Below, in pieces: positions 7,048 to 17,261 of a stretch of 64,000 bases of DNA. How positions within the stretch are numbered: the stretch's first letter is position 1; each line of letters starts with the position of its first letter. Below the pieces are notes generated by a model that was not told the origin of the DNA, did not search any database, and saw only the letters and a list, made by a program, of their open reading frames with translations. Position numbers and translations under genes: made by a program. Source of the DNA: Alkalicoccobacillus murimartini (GTDB taxonomy: Bacteria > Bacillota > Bacilli > Bacillales > Bacillaceae_D); contig NZ_JAUSUA010000009.1 in assembly GCF_030813245.1 (NCBI RefSeq), forward strand, positions 19,163-83,162, in the 5' to 3' direction.

Positions 7048-8325
7048 ATGGAAGCGAATAAGACGTATAGGCTTCTTTTGGATAATGTTTCTAATCATAA
7101 GTACCTCATTTCGATCATTGGCTTTGTCATTGCATTAGCTGCCATTTTTTATGTCGTATATGACATGACAAAACATACAGTTACAGTAAGCATCGACGGG
7201 AATGAAGACGTTGTTCTTTCAACCCATGCTGAAACCATAGCAGATTTATTTGCCGAAGAGGATTGGGATACAAATCAACATGATTTAATAGAACCGTCAT
7301 TGGATACATCAATTGACGAAGATACACAGGTTCTGTGGAAACAAGCAAAAGAAGTAGCCATGACAATTGACGGAGATACACAAGATGTTTGGACAACAGC
7401 AGACGATGTCAGTGGGTTACTCGATGAATTAGCCATTGAGTTTAAAAGTCAGGATGAACTGGAGCCTGAATTAGATACTAATATTACACATAATATGGAT
7501 GTTCAGTATAAGCCCGCCTTTTTAGTTACGTTACTAAGCGATAGGGAAGAGCAGGAAATATGGACAACTTCGACGACTGTCGCTGACTTTTTGGATAGAG
7601 AAGAGATTGAACTAGGAGATCTGGATCGAGTCGAACCAATTTTAGATGACCATTTAGATAAAACAACTGACGTTCAAATTACACGCATTGAAAAAGTCAC
7701 CGATGTGGTGGAAGAATCAATCTCTTATGAGACGATTACGAAAAATGATGACAAGATTAACAAAGGAACAGAGCAAGTGGAAGAGGAAGGCGAAGAAGGT
7801 GTTCTAAAGAATACGTTTGAAGTCGTTCTTGAAGACGGGGAAGAAGTTTCTCGTGAGCTTGTCAAAACAGAAACAGTTAAAGATAGTGTAGATCGTGTTG
7901 TTGCGGTTGGTTCACGTGAGGAGACTCCAGCAGTGGCTGCTGCATCTGAAGAACAGCCAGTGCGTGAGGAGAAGCAAGAAACCCAAATTGCTAGTGAAAC
8001 GGTTGAAGCACCTCAGGAAGAAACCACTTCCGAGGAGAAAACGGTGACGATGACGGCCACAGCCTATACAGCAAATTGTGCAGGGTGTAGCGGTGTAACG
8101 GCAACGGGAATTGATTTAAATAATAATCGTAATATGAAAGTTATTGCGGTTGATCCGAGTGTTATTCCACTTGGTTCCAAAGTGCATGTAGAAGGCTATG
8201 GTACGGCCATTGCTGGAGATACTGGTGGAGCCATCAATGGTAACAAGATTGATCTTCATGTCCCAACTAAGGCAGAAGCTGAGAGATTCGGACGCAAACA
8301 AGTGAAGGTAACTATTGTCGAATAA
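7048..8325 (+). CDS. yabE: YabE-like cell-wall protein: DUF348 repeats, G5 and 3D domains
   Basis: Membrane-anchored cell-surface protein of 425 residues related to resuscitation-promoting/Sps factors. A single membrane segment lies at residues 19-38, followed by three DUF348 repeats (about 45-90, 100-145, 160-205), a G5 domain (about 205-285), a Glu/Thr-rich linker, and a C-terminal 3D domain (about 335-425) with the MTATAYTANC opening and the GDTGGAINGNKIDLHV core. The 3D domain of this family resembles MltA-type lytic transglycosylases, so a peptidoglycan-remodelling role is inferred. Position between tatD and rnmV matches B. subtilis. A strong terminator follows. Confidence 0.9.
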   Translation: MEANKTYRLLLDNVSNHKYLISIIGFVIALAAIFYVVYDMTKHTVTVSIDGNEDVVLSTHAETIADLFAEEDWDTNQHDLIEPSLDTSIDEDTQVLWKQAKEVAMTIDGDTQDVWTTADDVSGLLDELAIEFKSQDELEPELDTNITHNMDVQYKPAFLVTLLSDREEQEIWTTSTTVADFLDREEIELGDLDRVEPILDDHLDKTTDVQITRIEKVTDVVEESISYETITKNDDKINKGTEQVEEEGEEGVLKNTFEVVLEDGEEVSRELVKTETVKDSVDRVVAVGSREETPAVAAASEEQPVREEKQETQIASETVEAPQEETTSEEKTVTMTATAYTANCAGCSGVTATGIDLNNNRNMKVIAVDPSVIPLGSKVHVEGYGTAIAGDTGGAINGNKIDLHVPTKAEAERFGRKQVKVTIVE

Positions 8326-8342
8326 GATAGAGGATAGATGGA

Positions 8343-8389
8343 GCCGATCCACAGAGTATACTCTGGTGATGATCGGCTTCTTTTGTTTT
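8343..8389 (+). terminator. Terminator after yabE
   Basis: Stem GCCGATC/GATCGGC (8343-8349 with 8371-8377) enclosing a second palindrome CAGAGTATACTCTG, followed by a T-rich tract. Confidence 0.8.
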
Positions 8390-8442
8390 GACGGAAATAA
8401 GGATACAATAAGGGACAGAATGGATGAGATCGGAGCAGGAGA

Positions 8443-8997
8443 ATGAGAATTAAGGAAATGATTGTAGTGGAAGGTCGAGATGATACAACGGCTATTCAAC
8501 GGGCTGTAGATGCAGACACGATTGAAACCAATGGATCGGCGATAGGAAAGGCCGTACTCGCTCGTATAGCTTTAGCCAAGGAAAGACGTGGGGTAATCAT
8601 ATTAACAGACCCTGACTACCCTGGTGAACGAATTCGCCGTATCGTAAGCCAACATGTTCCTGGCTGTAAGCATGCGTTTTTGCCAAAGCATGAGGCGATC
8701 TCTAAAAAAGGGGATGACTTAGGTGTGGAGAATGCAACACCAGAAGCTATCCGTCAGGCGTTATTAACTGTTCAGGAAGAAGCTGAAGAGGCACCTGCGC
8801 TTATTTTATGGGAGGACCTTCATGCGGCTGGTCTGATCTCGGGTGAACATGCGAGAAGAAGACGAGAGCAGATTGGTGATAAGCTTTCAATTGGATATGC
8901 AAATGGAAAACAGCTGCTTAAACGGCTTCATATGTTTCAAATACAGCCCGAGGAATTTCGTGAGGCTTTGATTTCGGTTCTTAAGGAGGAACAATAA
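8443..8997 (+). CDS. rnmV: Ribonuclease M5 (5S rRNA maturation)
   Basis: Toprim-domain endonuclease of 184 residues that trims the double-stranded ends of 5S rRNA precursor. The Toprim signature is clear: VVEGRDD with the catalytic Glu near residue 10, then ILTDPDYPGERIR near residue 56 with the acidic DxD pair. A family-typical C-terminal region follows. The upstream site AGGAG sits just before ATG. It is translationally adjacent to rsmA, which starts directly after its stop codon; both act in rRNA maturation. Order and length match the B. subtilis gene. Confidence 0.95.
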   Translation: MRIKEMIVVEGRDDTTAIQRAVDADTIETNGSAIGKAVLARIALAKERRGVIILTDPDYPGERIRRIVSQHVPGCKHAFLPKHEAISKKGDDLGVENATPEAIRQALLTVQEEAEEAPALILWEDLHAAGLISGEHARRRREQIGDKLSIGYANGKQLLKRLHMFQIQPEEFREALISVLKEEQ

Positions 8998-9876
<879 letters not shown>

Positions 9877-9930
9877 ATACTGCACCGTTTTCCTCCTATA
9901 ATCATAGGCTGAACAGGAGGGGGCGGAGCG

Positions 9931-10794
9931 ATGAAGCTGCAGGTGGGAGAAAGCGTTACAAGAAATTCCTATCAAAACGACATGCTGTTTCGTATTCTTC
10001 AGATTGATCATCAGACGGCTATGCTTGCTGGAGAAGAAATGAGGCTGCTGGCAGATGCTCCAATTGAAGATTTGCTTGTTGTTTCTGATATAGATAAGCG
10101 AAAAAGGCGGGAGAAAGGGAAGGAAAAGGAAGACGTTTCTTACCGATTGTTTCGCCAGGATGCAAAGTTAATGAAGAAGCGTAATGAATATGCTGCGACA
10201 TCTGGCTATGAAGCGGATGCCCAGTTTTTTGAATTAAGAGGACGTGTTCTTCATCTAGATGGGGACGCCTTTTATCTTCAGCGATGTACAGAGCTTTATG
10301 AGCGTTTTGGTGTACCGGTTTATGGTGTTCATTTAGATGAGAAAAAGATGCCTGATCAGATTGCCTCTCTGCTTGAGATGGTGCAACCTGATATTGTTGT
10401 CATAACGGGACATGATGCTTATATGCAGGATAAGGGTGGAGAGGACGAAATGAGAGCCTATCGCCACACCAAGTATTTTGCTGAGTGTGTACGTATTGCC
10501 CGCAAACACTGTTCTCATCGTGATGAATTAATTATATTTGCGGGGGCCTGTCAATCTCACTTTGAGACGCTAATTAAAGCGGGCGCAAACTTTGCGAGCT
10601 CTCCTGATCGAGTCAATATTCACGCGCTTGATCCCGTGTATATTGCCGCTAAGATCAGTAGGACCTCGTACCAGGATGCGATCAAGCTGTGGGAGGTTCT
10701 TCGTAATACCATCACGGGTGAAAAGGGTGTTGGAGGAATCGAAACAAAAGGTGTCATGCGTTTAGGCATGCCACTAAAGGAATTAAAGGAATAA
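9931..10794 (+). CDS. yabG: Sporulation-specific coat protease YabG
   Basis: Cysteine protease that processes coat proteins such as SafA and SpoIVA in the mother cell. The 287-residue length and sequence (opening VGESVTRNSYQNDMLFRIL; central VVITGHDAYM; FAGACQSHFETLIKAGANFASSP) fit the YabG family. The GACQSH segment near residue 206 holds the conserved Cys and His. A long GGAGGGGG site precedes the ATG. It lies between rsmA and veg as in B. subtilis, and is followed by its own terminator. Confidence 0.94.
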   Translation: MKLQVGESVTRNSYQNDMLFRILQIDHQTAMLAGEEMRLLADAPIEDLLVVSDIDKRKRREKGKEKEDVSYRLFRQDAKLMKKRNEYAATSGYEADAQFFELRGRVLHLDGDAFYLQRCTELYERFGVPVYGVHLDEKKMPDQIASLLEMVQPDIVVITGHDAYMQDKGGEDEMRAYRHTKYFAECVRIARKHCSHRDELIIFAGACQSHFETLIKAGANFASSPDRVNIHALDPVYIAAKISRTSYQDAIKLWEVLRNTITGEKGVGGIETKGVMRLGMPLKELKE

Positions 10795-10816
10795 ATTGAT
10801 AGGTCGTACCGGATAA

Positions 10817-10860
10817 AAACACCTTAGAGGGTCAAGTTGACTTTCGTAAGGTGTTTTTTG
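10817..10860 (+). terminator. Terminator after yabG
   Basis: Ten-base stem AAACACCTTA/TAAGGTGTTT (10817-10826 with 10847-10856), with GTCAA/TTGAC pairing inside the loop, ending in six T. Confidence 0.85.
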
Positions 10861-10948
10861 TGTATGACAAAAAGATACATATTATTCGAGATGAGGGACA
10901 AACTACAAAAGACCAATAGTTGGAAGATTCTTTTTTTATGCAAAAATG

Positions 10949-10978
10949 TTGACATGTATAAGATTGGATTGTTATAAT
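10949..10978 (+). promoter_or_regulatory. veg promoter P1 (SigA)
   Basis: Perfect TTGACA (10949-10954), 18-bp spacer, perfect TATAAT (10973-10978). A second consensus-like promoter lies just downstream. Confidence 0.8.
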
Positions 10979-10989
10979 TGAAAATTTAT

Positions 10990-11018
10990 TTGACGAATTA
11001 TGGCGAATGTGTTATGAT
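10990..11018 (+). promoter_or_regulatory. veg promoter P2 (SigA)
   Basis: TTGACG (10990-10995), 17-bp spacer, TATGAT (11013-11018). The start site would be about 20 bp before the veg start codon. Tandem strong promoters agree with the very high veg expression known in B. subtilis. Confidence 0.8.
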
Positions 11019-11044
11019 GAGCAAATAGTGAGGTGGGTGTCAGG

Positions 11045-11317
11045 ATGGCAAAAACGTTGATTGATATCAAGCGAACACTGGATGCGAATGTTGGAAAGCG
11101 GATTACCATAAAAGCGAACGGTGGTCGTCGTAAAACGATGGAACGTTCTGGGCTTTTAGAAGAAACGTACCCGTCAGTATTTATTGTTAAGCTAGATGAA
11201 GACGAGAATGCGTTTGAACGTGTATCTTACAGCTATGCAGATGTATTAACCCAGACTGTTGAACTTCTTTTATCAGAATCAGAAGAAGGAGACAGCGAGG
11301 TAGCACTTAACGCCTAA
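11045..11317 (+). CDS. veg: Veg protein
   Basis: Small protein of 90 residues, highly expressed and conserved in Bacilli; in B. subtilis it promotes biofilm-matrix gene expression and is linked to spore outgrowth. The sequence is typical of the family: [19 protein letters not shown], then [14 protein letters not shown] and a C-terminal acidic tail. I place the start at the ATG at 11045, preceded by GAGGTGGG; an upstream GTG (11033) lies within that ribosome site. Two strong SigA promoters precede it and a terminator follows. Confidence 0.95.
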   Translation: MAKTLIDIKRTLDANVGKRITIKANGGRRKTMERSGLLEETYPSVFIVKLDEDENAFERVSYSYADVLTQTVELLLSESEEGDSEVALNA

Positions 11318-11341
11318 CATCATGATAATACCTAATACGAT

Positions 11342-11376
11342 GACTTCCTGTAAGATACAGGAAGTCATATTTTTTT
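11342..11376 (+). terminator. Terminator after veg
   Basis: Ten-base stem GACTTCCTGT/ACAGGAAGTC (11342-11351 with 11357-11366), then ATA and seven T. Confidence 0.9.
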
Positions 11377-11393
11377 GTTTTTCAAGCACACTA
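11364..11393 (+). promoter_or_regulatory. Candidate SigG promoter of sspF
   Basis: GTCATA (11364-11369), 17-bp spacer, CACACTA (11387-11393), close to the forespore SigG pattern (TGAATA / CATACTA). The start would lie about 18 bp before the ribosome site. It overlaps the right arm of the veg terminator. sspF is SigG-dependent in B. subtilis. Confidence 0.45.
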
Positions 11394-11432
11394 AGTATGC
11401 TGCCGTAATTTATTTTGAAGGGGATGTTCCGG

Positions 11433-11618
11433 ATGAGTAGGAGACGCGGAGTGATGTCTGATCGATTGAAAGTAGAACTGGCAAAAGAGCTTGGTTTTTA
11501 CGAAACAGTTGAGAAAGAAGGCTGGGGCGGCATCCGTGCCAGAGACGCAGGGAATATGGTGAAACGTGCGATAGAATTGGCAGAAAACCAATTGGCAAAC
11601 GAACACAACTCTAAATAG
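11433..11618 (+). CDS. sspF: Alpha/beta-type small acid-soluble spore protein SspF
   Basis: DNA-binding spore protein of 61 residues related to the alpha/beta SASP family that coats and protects spore DNA. The conserved segments are present: [20 protein letters not shown] and the helix [20 protein letters not shown]. The start at 11433 is set by AAGGGG at 11418-11423 with nine-base spacing; the TTG and ATG further upstream overlap that site. It lies between veg and ispE as in B. subtilis, with its own terminator. Confidence 0.92.
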   Translation: MSRRRGVMSDRLKVELAKELGFYETVEKEGWGGIRARDAGNMVKRAIELAENQLANEHNSK

Positions 11619-11632
11619 AATGAAGCGGCAGC

Positions 11633-11665
11633 AGCAGTCTCGGGTATCCTGAGACTGCTTTTTTT
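11633..11665 (+). terminator. Terminator after sspF
   Basis: Nine-base stem AGCAGTCTC/GAGACTGCT (11633-11641 with 11651-11659) followed by seven T. Confidence 0.9.
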
Positions 11666-11743
11666 AAAAAAGTAGGTTTAGCTGTGGTGGCGCTTGGGAA
11701 TACTGTATCTAACAAACTACTTACTAGATTAGGAGGTTAGGTC

Positions 11744-11836
11744 ATGAGCTTAAAGGAATATATTGAGTCCATTAACACGATGCTGGAACAAGCAAAGGAA
11801 CAAGGGCAGCTGGATGCAAATGTCAGCTCTAAATAA
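11744..11836 (+). CDS. Putative 30-residue microprotein, function unknown
   Basis: Thirty codons beginning MSLKEYIESINTMLEQA and ending in NVSSK. Support comes from AGGAGG (11731-11736) seven bases before ATG, an isolated position between two terminators (11633-11665 and 11878-11902), and an amphipathic helix-like composition rich in E, Q and K. I do not recognise the family. A forespore-like promoter candidate lies upstream but would place the start site on the ribosome site. Position after sspF suggests, but does not show, a sporulation role. Confidence 0.55.
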   Translation: MSLKEYIESINTMLEQAKEQGQLDANVSSK

Positions 11837-11877
11837 TCGTTTATCTCATACTTAATCACCACCCATACATGATCAAA

Positions 11878-11902
11878 AACCTCTAAAAAAAGAGGTTTTT
11901 TT
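11878..11902 (+). terminator. Terminator after the 30-residue microprotein gene
   Basis: Stem AACCTCT/AGAGGTT (11878-11884 with 11891-11897) with an A-only loop and a run of T. Also preceded by A, so it may work weakly in both directions. Confidence 0.7.
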
Positions 11903-12013
11903 GTTTGTCTAAAATCAATTATGACCGTAAGTTTCGACTGGAATGGATATGAGGTGGTATGTTAGGGGAACTAATGATAAAATAGCGTAAGCATAAATAT
12001 AGAAGGTGAAGAC

Positions 12014-12907
12014 GTGAAATGTTCAGTAAAAGCACCCGCAAAGATTAATTTATCCCTTGATGTGTTAGGGAAAAGAGATGATGGGTATCACGAAGTAGAA
12101 ATGATTATGACAACGGTTGATCTGGCCGACCGGATTGATTTAACAGAAACAGCAGATCGACGTATTACTGTGGAAGTGTCTGAAGGTTTTGTTCCGAGTG
12201 ATCACCGTAACCTTGCCTGGCAGGCTGGAAACTTGCTCCAGAAGCGATTTGGTGTTGAAAAAGGCGCGCATATCTATATTACAAAACGTATTCCTGTTGC
12301 TGCAGGCCTAGCAGGTGGGAGTAGTGATGCGGCTGCCACATTAAGAGGCTTAAATGAACTGTGGTCACTGAACCTGTCTCTGGATGAGCTGGCGAAGCTT
12401 GGTGGAGAAATCGGATCAGACGTTCCATTCTGTGTCTATGGTGGTACGGCTGTTGCTACTGGTAGAGGTGAGATCATTCGGCATATCGACTCACCACCCC
12501 CATTTTGGGTCATCTTAGCTAAACCGCCTACGGGTGTATCCACGGCTGATATCTATCGAGGATTAAAGCCGGGTTCTATCACTCATCCTGATACATCGGG
12601 TATGGAAGATGCGATTCGTTCACAGAATTTTGATCAGATCTGTGATCGTCTACATAATGTACTTGAGTCGGTGACATTGGATCTGTACCCCGAGGTAGAC
12701 AAGATTAAAAAACAAATGCAACGATTTGGCGCAGATGGTGTGTTAATGAGTGGAAGCGGTCCGACGGTATTTGGATTAGTTGCAAAAGAATCCAGAGTGA
12801 ATCGGATTTATAACGGGTTAAGAGGGTTTTGCGATGATGTCTACGCTGTGCGTTTAATTCGTTCTGGCAACACTTGCTTAAAACCGGACAAGAATGGTAT
12901 GTTATAG
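12014..12907 (+). CDS. ispE: 4-diphosphocytidyl-2-C-methyl-D-erythritol kinase
   Basis: GHMP kinase of the non-mevalonate isoprenoid pathway; phosphorylates CDP-methylerythritol at the 2-hydroxyl. It has 297 residues. Motifs: [22 protein letters not shown] at the N-terminus, the ATP-binding glycine loop [15 protein letters not shown] near residue 94, and the late GHMP motif [11 protein letters not shown] near 252. The start is GTG at 12014, with AGAAGGTG upstream. It lies upstream of purR as in B. subtilis. Confidence 0.95.
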   Translation: MKCSVKAPAKINLSLDVLGKRDDGYHEVEMIMTTVDLADRIDLTETADRRITVEVSEGFVPSDHRNLAWQAGNLLQKRFGVEKGAHIYITKRIPVAAGLAGGSSDAAATLRGLNELWSLNLSLDELAKLGGEIGSDVPFCVYGGTAVATGRGEIIRHIDSPPPFWVILAKPPTGVSTADIYRGLKPGSITHPDTSGMEDAIRSQNFDQICDRLHNVLESVTLDLYPEVDKIKKQMQRFGADGVLMSGSGPTVFGLVAKESRVNRIYNGLRGFCDDVYAVRLIRSGNTCLKPDKNGML

Positions 12908-12936
12908 GTAATTATTCGGTTTTTGGCGGAGGTACT

Positions 12937-13770
12937 ATGAAAAAACTTAAACGCAGTGGTCGCCTGGTAGATATGACGTATTACTTGTTACAACACCCTC
13001 ATGAAGTCATTTCTCTCTCTCGCTTTTCTGAGAGGTATCATTCGGCAAAATCCTCAATCAGTGAGGATTTAGTCATTGTAAAAGAGATATTTGAAGAAGA
13101 GGGATACGGCTCGTTACTAACCATACCTGGTGCTAGTGGAGGGGTTACTTTTATCCCTAGGATGAATAACAAGGATGCAGCAGGACTTGTGGACAGGCTC
13201 ATTCAGCAATTGTCAGATCCTGAACGTATTTTACCTGGTGGGTACTTATACATGATGGACTTATTAGGGAACCCAAGACTTATGCACGAGATTGGTCGTT
13301 TGTTTGCTTCAGTCTTGGCAGATAAACAAATTGATGCTGTATTAACTGTTGCGACAAAAGGAATTCCTTTGGCTTATGCCGTAGGACATTATTTAGATGT
13401 GCCTGTACGAATTGTACGACGTGATCTTCGGGTCATGGAAGGTTCAATGGTTAGCATTAATTATGTATCAGGGTCCTCTAAGCGAGTGCAAACGATGACA
13501 CTCGCTAGGCGTAGCTTAGCCCCTGGTGCCCGTGTCTTTGTCATTGACGATTTTATGAAGGCAGGCGGAACACTTAAAGGTATGGTGGACTTGCTTGAAG
13601 AGTTTGAGGCGGATCTCGTTGCGGTTGGCGTATTAACCGAATCAGTTGGTGTGGAAGAACGCCTGATTGATGACTATATTTCCATTACACGATTAAGTGA
13701 AATGAATATTCGAGATCGGACGATTCAAATTGAAGCCGGAAATGTTCTTGAGAAGGTAAAGGACCGGTAA
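12937..13770 (+). CDS. purR: Purine operon repressor PurR
   Basis: Repressor of purine synthesis genes, relieved by PRPP. It has 277 residues: an N-terminal winged helix ([18 protein letters not shown]) and a phosphoribosyltransferase-like domain with the PRPP loop [13 protein letters not shown] near residue 200. I use the ATG at 12937, with GGCGGAGG just upstream; a longer in-frame extension overlaps ispE and lacks a ribosome site. It precedes yabJ by 14 bp, forming the conserved purR-yabJ pair. prs, which makes PRPP, is 2.5 kb downstream. Confidence 0.94.
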   Translation: MKKLKRSGRLVDMTYYLLQHPHEVISLSRFSERYHSAKSSISEDLVIVKEIFEEEGYGSLLTIPGASGGVTFIPRMNNKDAAGLVDRLIQQLSDPERILPGGYLYMMDLLGNPRLMHEIGRLFASVLADKQIDAVLTVATKGIPLAYAVGHYLDVPVRIVRRDLRVMEGSMVSINYVSGSSKRVQTMTLARRSLAPGARVFVIDDFMKAGGTLKGMVDLLEEFEADLVAVGVLTESVGVEERLIDDYISITRLSEMNIRDRTIQIEAGNVLEKVKDR

Positions 13771-13784
13771 ATTTAGGAGGAATT

Positions 13785-14162
13785 ATGATGAAGACTGTAT
13801 ATACAAATCAAGCACCTGAGGCAATTGGACCATACTCACAAGGGATTATCGTTAATAATCTATTTTACAGCTCAGGTCAAATTCCACTAAAGCCAAATGG
13901 CGAGCTTTTAGAGGGAGATGTGCAGGAACAGACACATCAAGTATTTGCAAACCTTAAAGCAGTGCTATCAGAAGCAGGGTCATCATTGGATTCGGTTGTT
14001 AAGGCAACAGTTTTCATTAAAAATATGGATGAGTTTCCTCTGATCAACGAGGTTTACGGGTCTTACTTCGATACACACAAACCAGCTCGTTCTTGTGTGG
14101 AAGTGGCTAGGTTACCGAAAGATGTTTTAGTAGAAATTGAAGTCATTGCACTTGTGAAGTAA
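13785..14162 (+). CDS. ridA: RidA-family reactive enamine/imine deaminase (YabJ)
   Basis: Trimeric YjgF/YER057c/UK114 protein of 125 residues that hydrolyses reactive 2-aminoacrylate-type imines. Diagnostic segments are [31 protein letters not shown] and the arginine-containing [12 protein letters not shown] near residue 104. It starts with two consecutive ATG codons (13785, 13788) after AGGAGG. Position after purR is conserved with B. subtilis, where yabJ is required for full purR function. Confidence 0.95.
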   Translation: MMKTVYTNQAPEAIGPYSQGIIVNNLFYSSGQIPLKPNGELLEGDVQEQTHQVFANLKAVLSEAGSSLDSVVKATVFIKNMDEFPLINEVYGSYFDTHKPARSCVEVARLPKDVLVEIEVIALVK

Positions 14163-14190
14163 AAATCAAATAGAAACGTATGACTTTTGA

Positions 14191-14220
14191 ATGAGCATCC
14201 TTTTGGATGCTCATTTTTTT
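14191..14220 (+). terminator. Terminator after purR-yabJ
   Basis: Ten-base perfect stem ATGAGCATCC/GGATGCTCAT (14191-14200 with 14205-14214), four-base loop, seven T. Confidence 0.92.
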
Positions 14221-14234
14221 GAATTCGACTAATT

Positions 14235-14270
14235 TCGTGGAAAAAATGGATAATTTCCACGATTTTTTTT
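14235..14270 (+). terminator. Second hairpin-T-tract upstream of spoVG
   Basis: Nine-base stem TCGTGGAAA/TTTCCACGA (14235-14243 with 14254-14262) and eight T. It lies in the AT-rich DNA where B. subtilis spoVG has an AbrB-binding AT box, so the region may be both terminator and AbrB target. Confidence 0.65.
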
Positions 14271-14288
14271 AATTATTTCATATTTTTA

Positions 14289-14317
14289 GAAGGAAAACTC
14301 AACCTTTCATCGAAATG
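14289..14317 (+). promoter_or_regulatory. SigH promoter of spoVG
   Basis: GAAGGAAAA (14289-14297), 11-bp spacer, ATCGAAATG (14309-14317). The first part fits the SigH -35 pattern RNAGGAWWW fully and the second fits RNNGAATWW in most positions. spoVG is a classical SigH gene. Confidence 0.65.
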
Positions 14318-14354
14318 GTAAGTATCAAGAAAAGATTAACGGAGGGATGGCTAC

Positions 14355-14648
14355 ATGGAGATCACAGATGTCAGACTACGCCGCGTACAGACTGATGGGC
14401 GTATGAGGGCGATTGCTTCAATAACGATAGATTTTGAGTTTGTTGTTCATGATATCCGTGTTATTGATGGGAATAATGGGTTGTTTGTAGCAATGCCGAG
14501 TAAGCGGACGCCGGAGGGTGAATTTCGTGATATTGCCCATCCGATTTCTTCTAAAACGAGGGATAAGATTCAAGATGCTGTCCTGAAAGAATTTGAACGA
14601 GTCGGTGCAGCAGAAGAGGCTTCGCTTGAAGAGGCGGGCGCTTCTTAA
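14355..14648 (+). CDS. spoVG: Septation/sporulation regulator SpoVG
   Basis: Small nucleic-acid-binding protein of 97 residues, conserved in Firmicutes; affects asymmetric septation and cortex formation. It carries the family pattern [36 protein letters not shown] and the invariant [17 protein letters not shown]. An acidic tail ends the protein. A GGAGGG site precedes the ATG. SigH-type promoter upstream and terminator downstream make it monocistronic. Confidence 0.96.
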   Translation: MEITDVRLRRVQTDGRMRAIASITIDFEFVVHDIRVIDGNNGLFVAMPSKRTPEGEFRDIAHPISSKTRDKIQDAVLKEFERVGAAEEASLEEAGAS

Positions 14649-14661
14649 TTCGTTTATTGTG

Positions 14662-14691
14662 AGCTACTGCCATAGAGGCGGTGGCTTTTTT
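14662..14691 (+). terminator. Terminator after spoVG
   Basis: Stem AGCTACTGCC/GGCGGTGGCT with G-U pairs and a short loop, followed by six T. Confidence 0.85.
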
Positions 14692-14758
14692 GTATGCCTT
14701 AAATCAATCAGACTACATTAGTAACAATATATCCCTATTGAAATAGGGCGATCTTTCC

Positions 14759-14787
14759 TTGAAATGACCTGTTATTTAGGATATATT
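14759..14787 (+). promoter_or_regulatory. SigA promoter of glmU-prs
   Basis: TTGAAA (14759-14764), 17-bp spacer, TATATT (14782-14787). A small hairpin CCCTAT/ATAGGG lies just upstream at 14733-14748. Confidence 0.65.
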
Positions 14788-14818
14788 CGTAAGGGATATA
14801 GATGATGGGGAGGAAGCC

Positions 14819-16174
14819 ATGAGTAATCGTTATGCAGTGATTTTAGCAGCGGGGCAAGGAACGCGAATGAAATCAAAGCTTTATAAAGTACTTCATCCAG
14901 TTTGTGGAAAGCCGATGGTGCAACATGTTTCTGATGCACTAGGGCAAGTTGGATTTGACGAGACCGTTATAGTAGTAGGGCATGGAGCAGAAGCCGTAAA
15001 GGCACAGCTAGGGGATCAAATGCATTATGTTCTTCAATCCGAACAGCTTGGCACAGGGCACGCCGTACTGCAAGCAGACGACCTGTTGAAGGATAAGAAG
15101 GGTATGACGGTTGTACTTGCTGGTGATACACCTTTAATAACAGGAGAAACGATTGATGCATTAATGAAAGAGCATCAAAGTCAAAAGGCTAAAATTACAG
15201 TACTAACGGCCCTTGCTGAAGATCCAACTGGTTACGGCAGGGTCATTCGTGATGCCAATGGACTGGTTCAGAGGGTTGTCGAGCACAAGGATGCGACAGC
15301 TGAAGAGCAAAAGGTCCGTGAGATCAATACGAGTACGTACTGTTTTGATAATGAATTATTGTTTAAGGCGCTAAAGCAGGTTGGCAATCATAATTCTCAA
15401 GGAGAGTATTACTTACCTGATGTTATCGAAATCCTTCAAAAGCAAGGTGAAGTAATTGCAGCATATCAATCACCTACATTCACTGAAACATTGGGTGTAA
15501 ATGATCGATTAGCCTTGTCTCAAGCAGAACAAATTATGAAGCTGCGTATCAATGAAGCTTGGATGCGTGCAGGGGTAACGATTATTAATCCTGAACAGAC
15601 TTACATCTCAGCCGATGCAACAATTGGCCAAGATACGGTTATTTGGCCAGGTGCTTCGATTAAGGGTCATACCGTGATTGGTTCTGATTGTACAATTGGT
15701 GCGAACAGTGAAATATTAAATAGCACGATTGCCGATCGAGTGGAGGTCAAACAGTCAGTTATTCACGATAGTAAAGTTGCGCAAGACGTTACCATTGGAC
15801 CGTTTGCTCATATTAGGCCCGGAACAGAGCTTGGTGAAGAAGTACGTATTGGGAACTTTGTAGAAGTGAAGAAATCAACCCTTGCTAAAGGATCAAAGGC
15901 CGCACACCTTAGCTATGTAGGCGACGCTGAAGTAGGTAAACATGTAAACTTAGGTTGTGGAACGATTACAGTGAATTATGATGGGGTAAACAAACACAAA
16001 ACGACCATAGATGATGGTGCGTTTATCGGAAGTAATTCAAATCTCATTGCACCTGTTCACATTGGTGAAAATGCTTTGGTAGCAGCTGGGTCTACGATTA
16101 CGGATGATGTACCCGGTAAAGCATTATCCATTGCAAGAGCAAGACAGGTAAATAAAGAACAATATAAGAAATAA
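14819..16174 (+). CDS. glmU: Bifunctional UDP-GlcNAc pyrophosphorylase / GlcN-1-P acetyltransferase
   Basis: Makes UDP-GlcNAc for peptidoglycan and teichoic acids. It has 451 residues: an N-terminal nucleotidyltransferase domain with [11 protein letters not shown] near residue 10 and GDTPL near 102, and a C-terminal left-handed beta helix of hexapeptide repeats from about 250, holding the acetyltransferase residues ([38 protein letters not shown]). Followed by prs with a short gap, as in B. subtilis. Confidence 0.97.
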   Translation: MSNRYAVILAAGQGTRMKSKLYKVLHPVCGKPMVQHVSDALGQVGFDETVIVVGHGAEAVKAQLGDQMHYVLQSEQLGTGHAVLQADDLLKDKKGMTVVLAGDTPLITGETIDALMKEHQSQKAKITVLTALAEDPTGYGRVIRDANGLVQRVVEHKDATAEEQKVREINTSTYCFDNELLFKALKQVGNHNSQGEYYLPDVIEILQKQGEVIAAYQSPTFTETLGVNDRLALSQAEQIMKLRINEAWMRAGVTIINPEQTYISADATIGQDTVIWPGASIKGHTVIGSDCTIGANSEILNSTIADRVEVKQSVIHDSKVAQDVTIGPFAHIRPGTELGEEVRIGNFVEVKKSTLAKGSKAAHLSYVGDAEVGKHVNLGCGTITVNYDGVNKHKTTIDDGAFIGSNSNLIAPVHIGENALVAAGSTITDDVPGKALSIARARQVNKEQYKK

Positions 16175-16209
16175 AGCAGATTGAACTAATGTGTGGAGGG
16201 AACAAAACA

Positions 16210-17160
16210 ATGGCGAAGTACGGCGATCCAAGCTTAAAGGTGTTTACACTCAATTCAAATAAGGATTTGGCTCAAGAAATTACAGAGAATATCGGGTTAA
16301 CACTAGGTAAGAACTCTGTCATGCGTTTTAGCGACGGCGAGGTACAAATTAATATTGAAGAAAGTATCCGTGGGTGTGATATTTATCTAATTCAATCCAC
16401 ATCAGCTCCAGCTAATGAGCATATTATGGAGCTTCTAATTATGATTGACGCGCTTAAGCGTGCTTCTGCAAAAACGATTAATATTGTCCTTCCTTACTAT
16501 GGATACGGACGTCAAGATCGAAAAGCTCGCGCTCGTGAACCAATTACGGCCAAGCTTGTTGCTAATCTGTTGGAAACTGCGGGAGCAACTCGCGTTTTAA
16601 CGGTTGATCTTCACGCTACTCAAATCCAAGGATTCTTTGATATTCCAGTCGATCAACTTATGGGTGTTCCAATTTTGTCTGATTATTTTAAAGATAAAAA
16701 CCTTGATGATGTAGTTGTTGTATCTCCAGACCACGGTGGTGTGGTGCGTGCGAGAAAAATGGCTGATCGCTTGAAAACACCAATTGCAATCATTGATAAA
16801 AGAAGACCGAAGCCAAACGTCTCTGAAGTCATGAATATTGTTGGTAACATTGAAGGCAAAACATGTATCATCATTGATGACATCATCGATACAGCGGGTA
16901 CAATTACACTTGCGGCTAATGCTTTAGTAGAATACGGTGCGAAGGAAGTGTACGCATGCTGTACGCACCCTGTTCTGTCTGGTCCAGCTATTGAGCGTAT
17001 CCATAACTCGAAGATTAAAGAACTAGTTGTAACAAATACCATTGCATTAAAAGAAGAGCAACAAATTGATAAAATTACATCTCTATCCGTTGCTCCATTA
17101 CTTGCAGAAGCCATTATTCGTGTACACGAAAATTCTTCTGTTAGTACGCTGTTTGATTGA
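16210..17160 (+). CDS. prs: Ribose-phosphate pyrophosphokinase
   Basis: Makes PRPP from ribose-5-phosphate and ATP. It has 316 residues, opening [20 protein letters not shown]. Motifs: [14 protein letters not shown], the flexible loop [29 protein letters not shown] and the PRPP-binding loop [13 protein letters not shown] near residue 220. The start at 16210 follows GGAGGG at 16196; a longer frame would include that site. Co-transcribed with glmU. Its product is the effector of PurR encoded just upstream. Confidence 0.97.
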   Translation: MAKYGDPSLKVFTLNSNKDLAQEITENIGLTLGKNSVMRFSDGEVQINIEESIRGCDIYLIQSTSAPANEHIMELLIMIDALKRASAKTINIVLPYYGYGRQDRKARAREPITAKLVANLLETAGATRVLTVDLHATQIQGFFDIPVDQLMGVPILSDYFKDKNLDDVVVVSPDHGGVVRARKMADRLKTPIAIIDKRRPKPNVSEVMNIVGNIEGKTCIIIDDIIDTAGTITLAANALVEYGAKEVYACCTHPVLSGPAIERIHNSKIKELVVTNTIALKEEQQIDKITSLSVAPLLAEAIIRVHENSSVSTLFD

Positions 17161-17197
17161 TCGTCGAATAAAAGATCATAGTTTTTTTGCAAAGTCG

Positions 17198-17223
17198 GTT
17201 TGAAACGTTATGTTTAGGGGAAC
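17198..17223 (+). promoter_or_regulatory. SigB-like promoter of ctc
   Basis: GTTTGA (17198-17203), 14-bp spacer, GGGAAC (17218-17223), close to the SigB pattern GTTTAA-N12-14-GGGTAT. ctc is a classical SigB-dependent general-stress gene in B. subtilis. Whether this organism has SigB cannot be seen here. Confidence 0.55.
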
Positions 17224-17261
17224 ACATACAATAGAGTGTAATCTAATCAGAGGTGATAATA

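Noticed and set aside
9884..9911. SigK-like promoter before yabG (ACC, 16 bp, CATAGGCTG)
   Set aside because: The pattern fits, but the start site would fall on the yabG ribosome site, leaving almost no leader; left out of the annotation.
11697..11726. Forespore promoter for the 30-codon gene
   Set aside because: Hexamers and spacer fit SigG, but transcription would start at the AGGAGG itself. Mentioned only as a hint.
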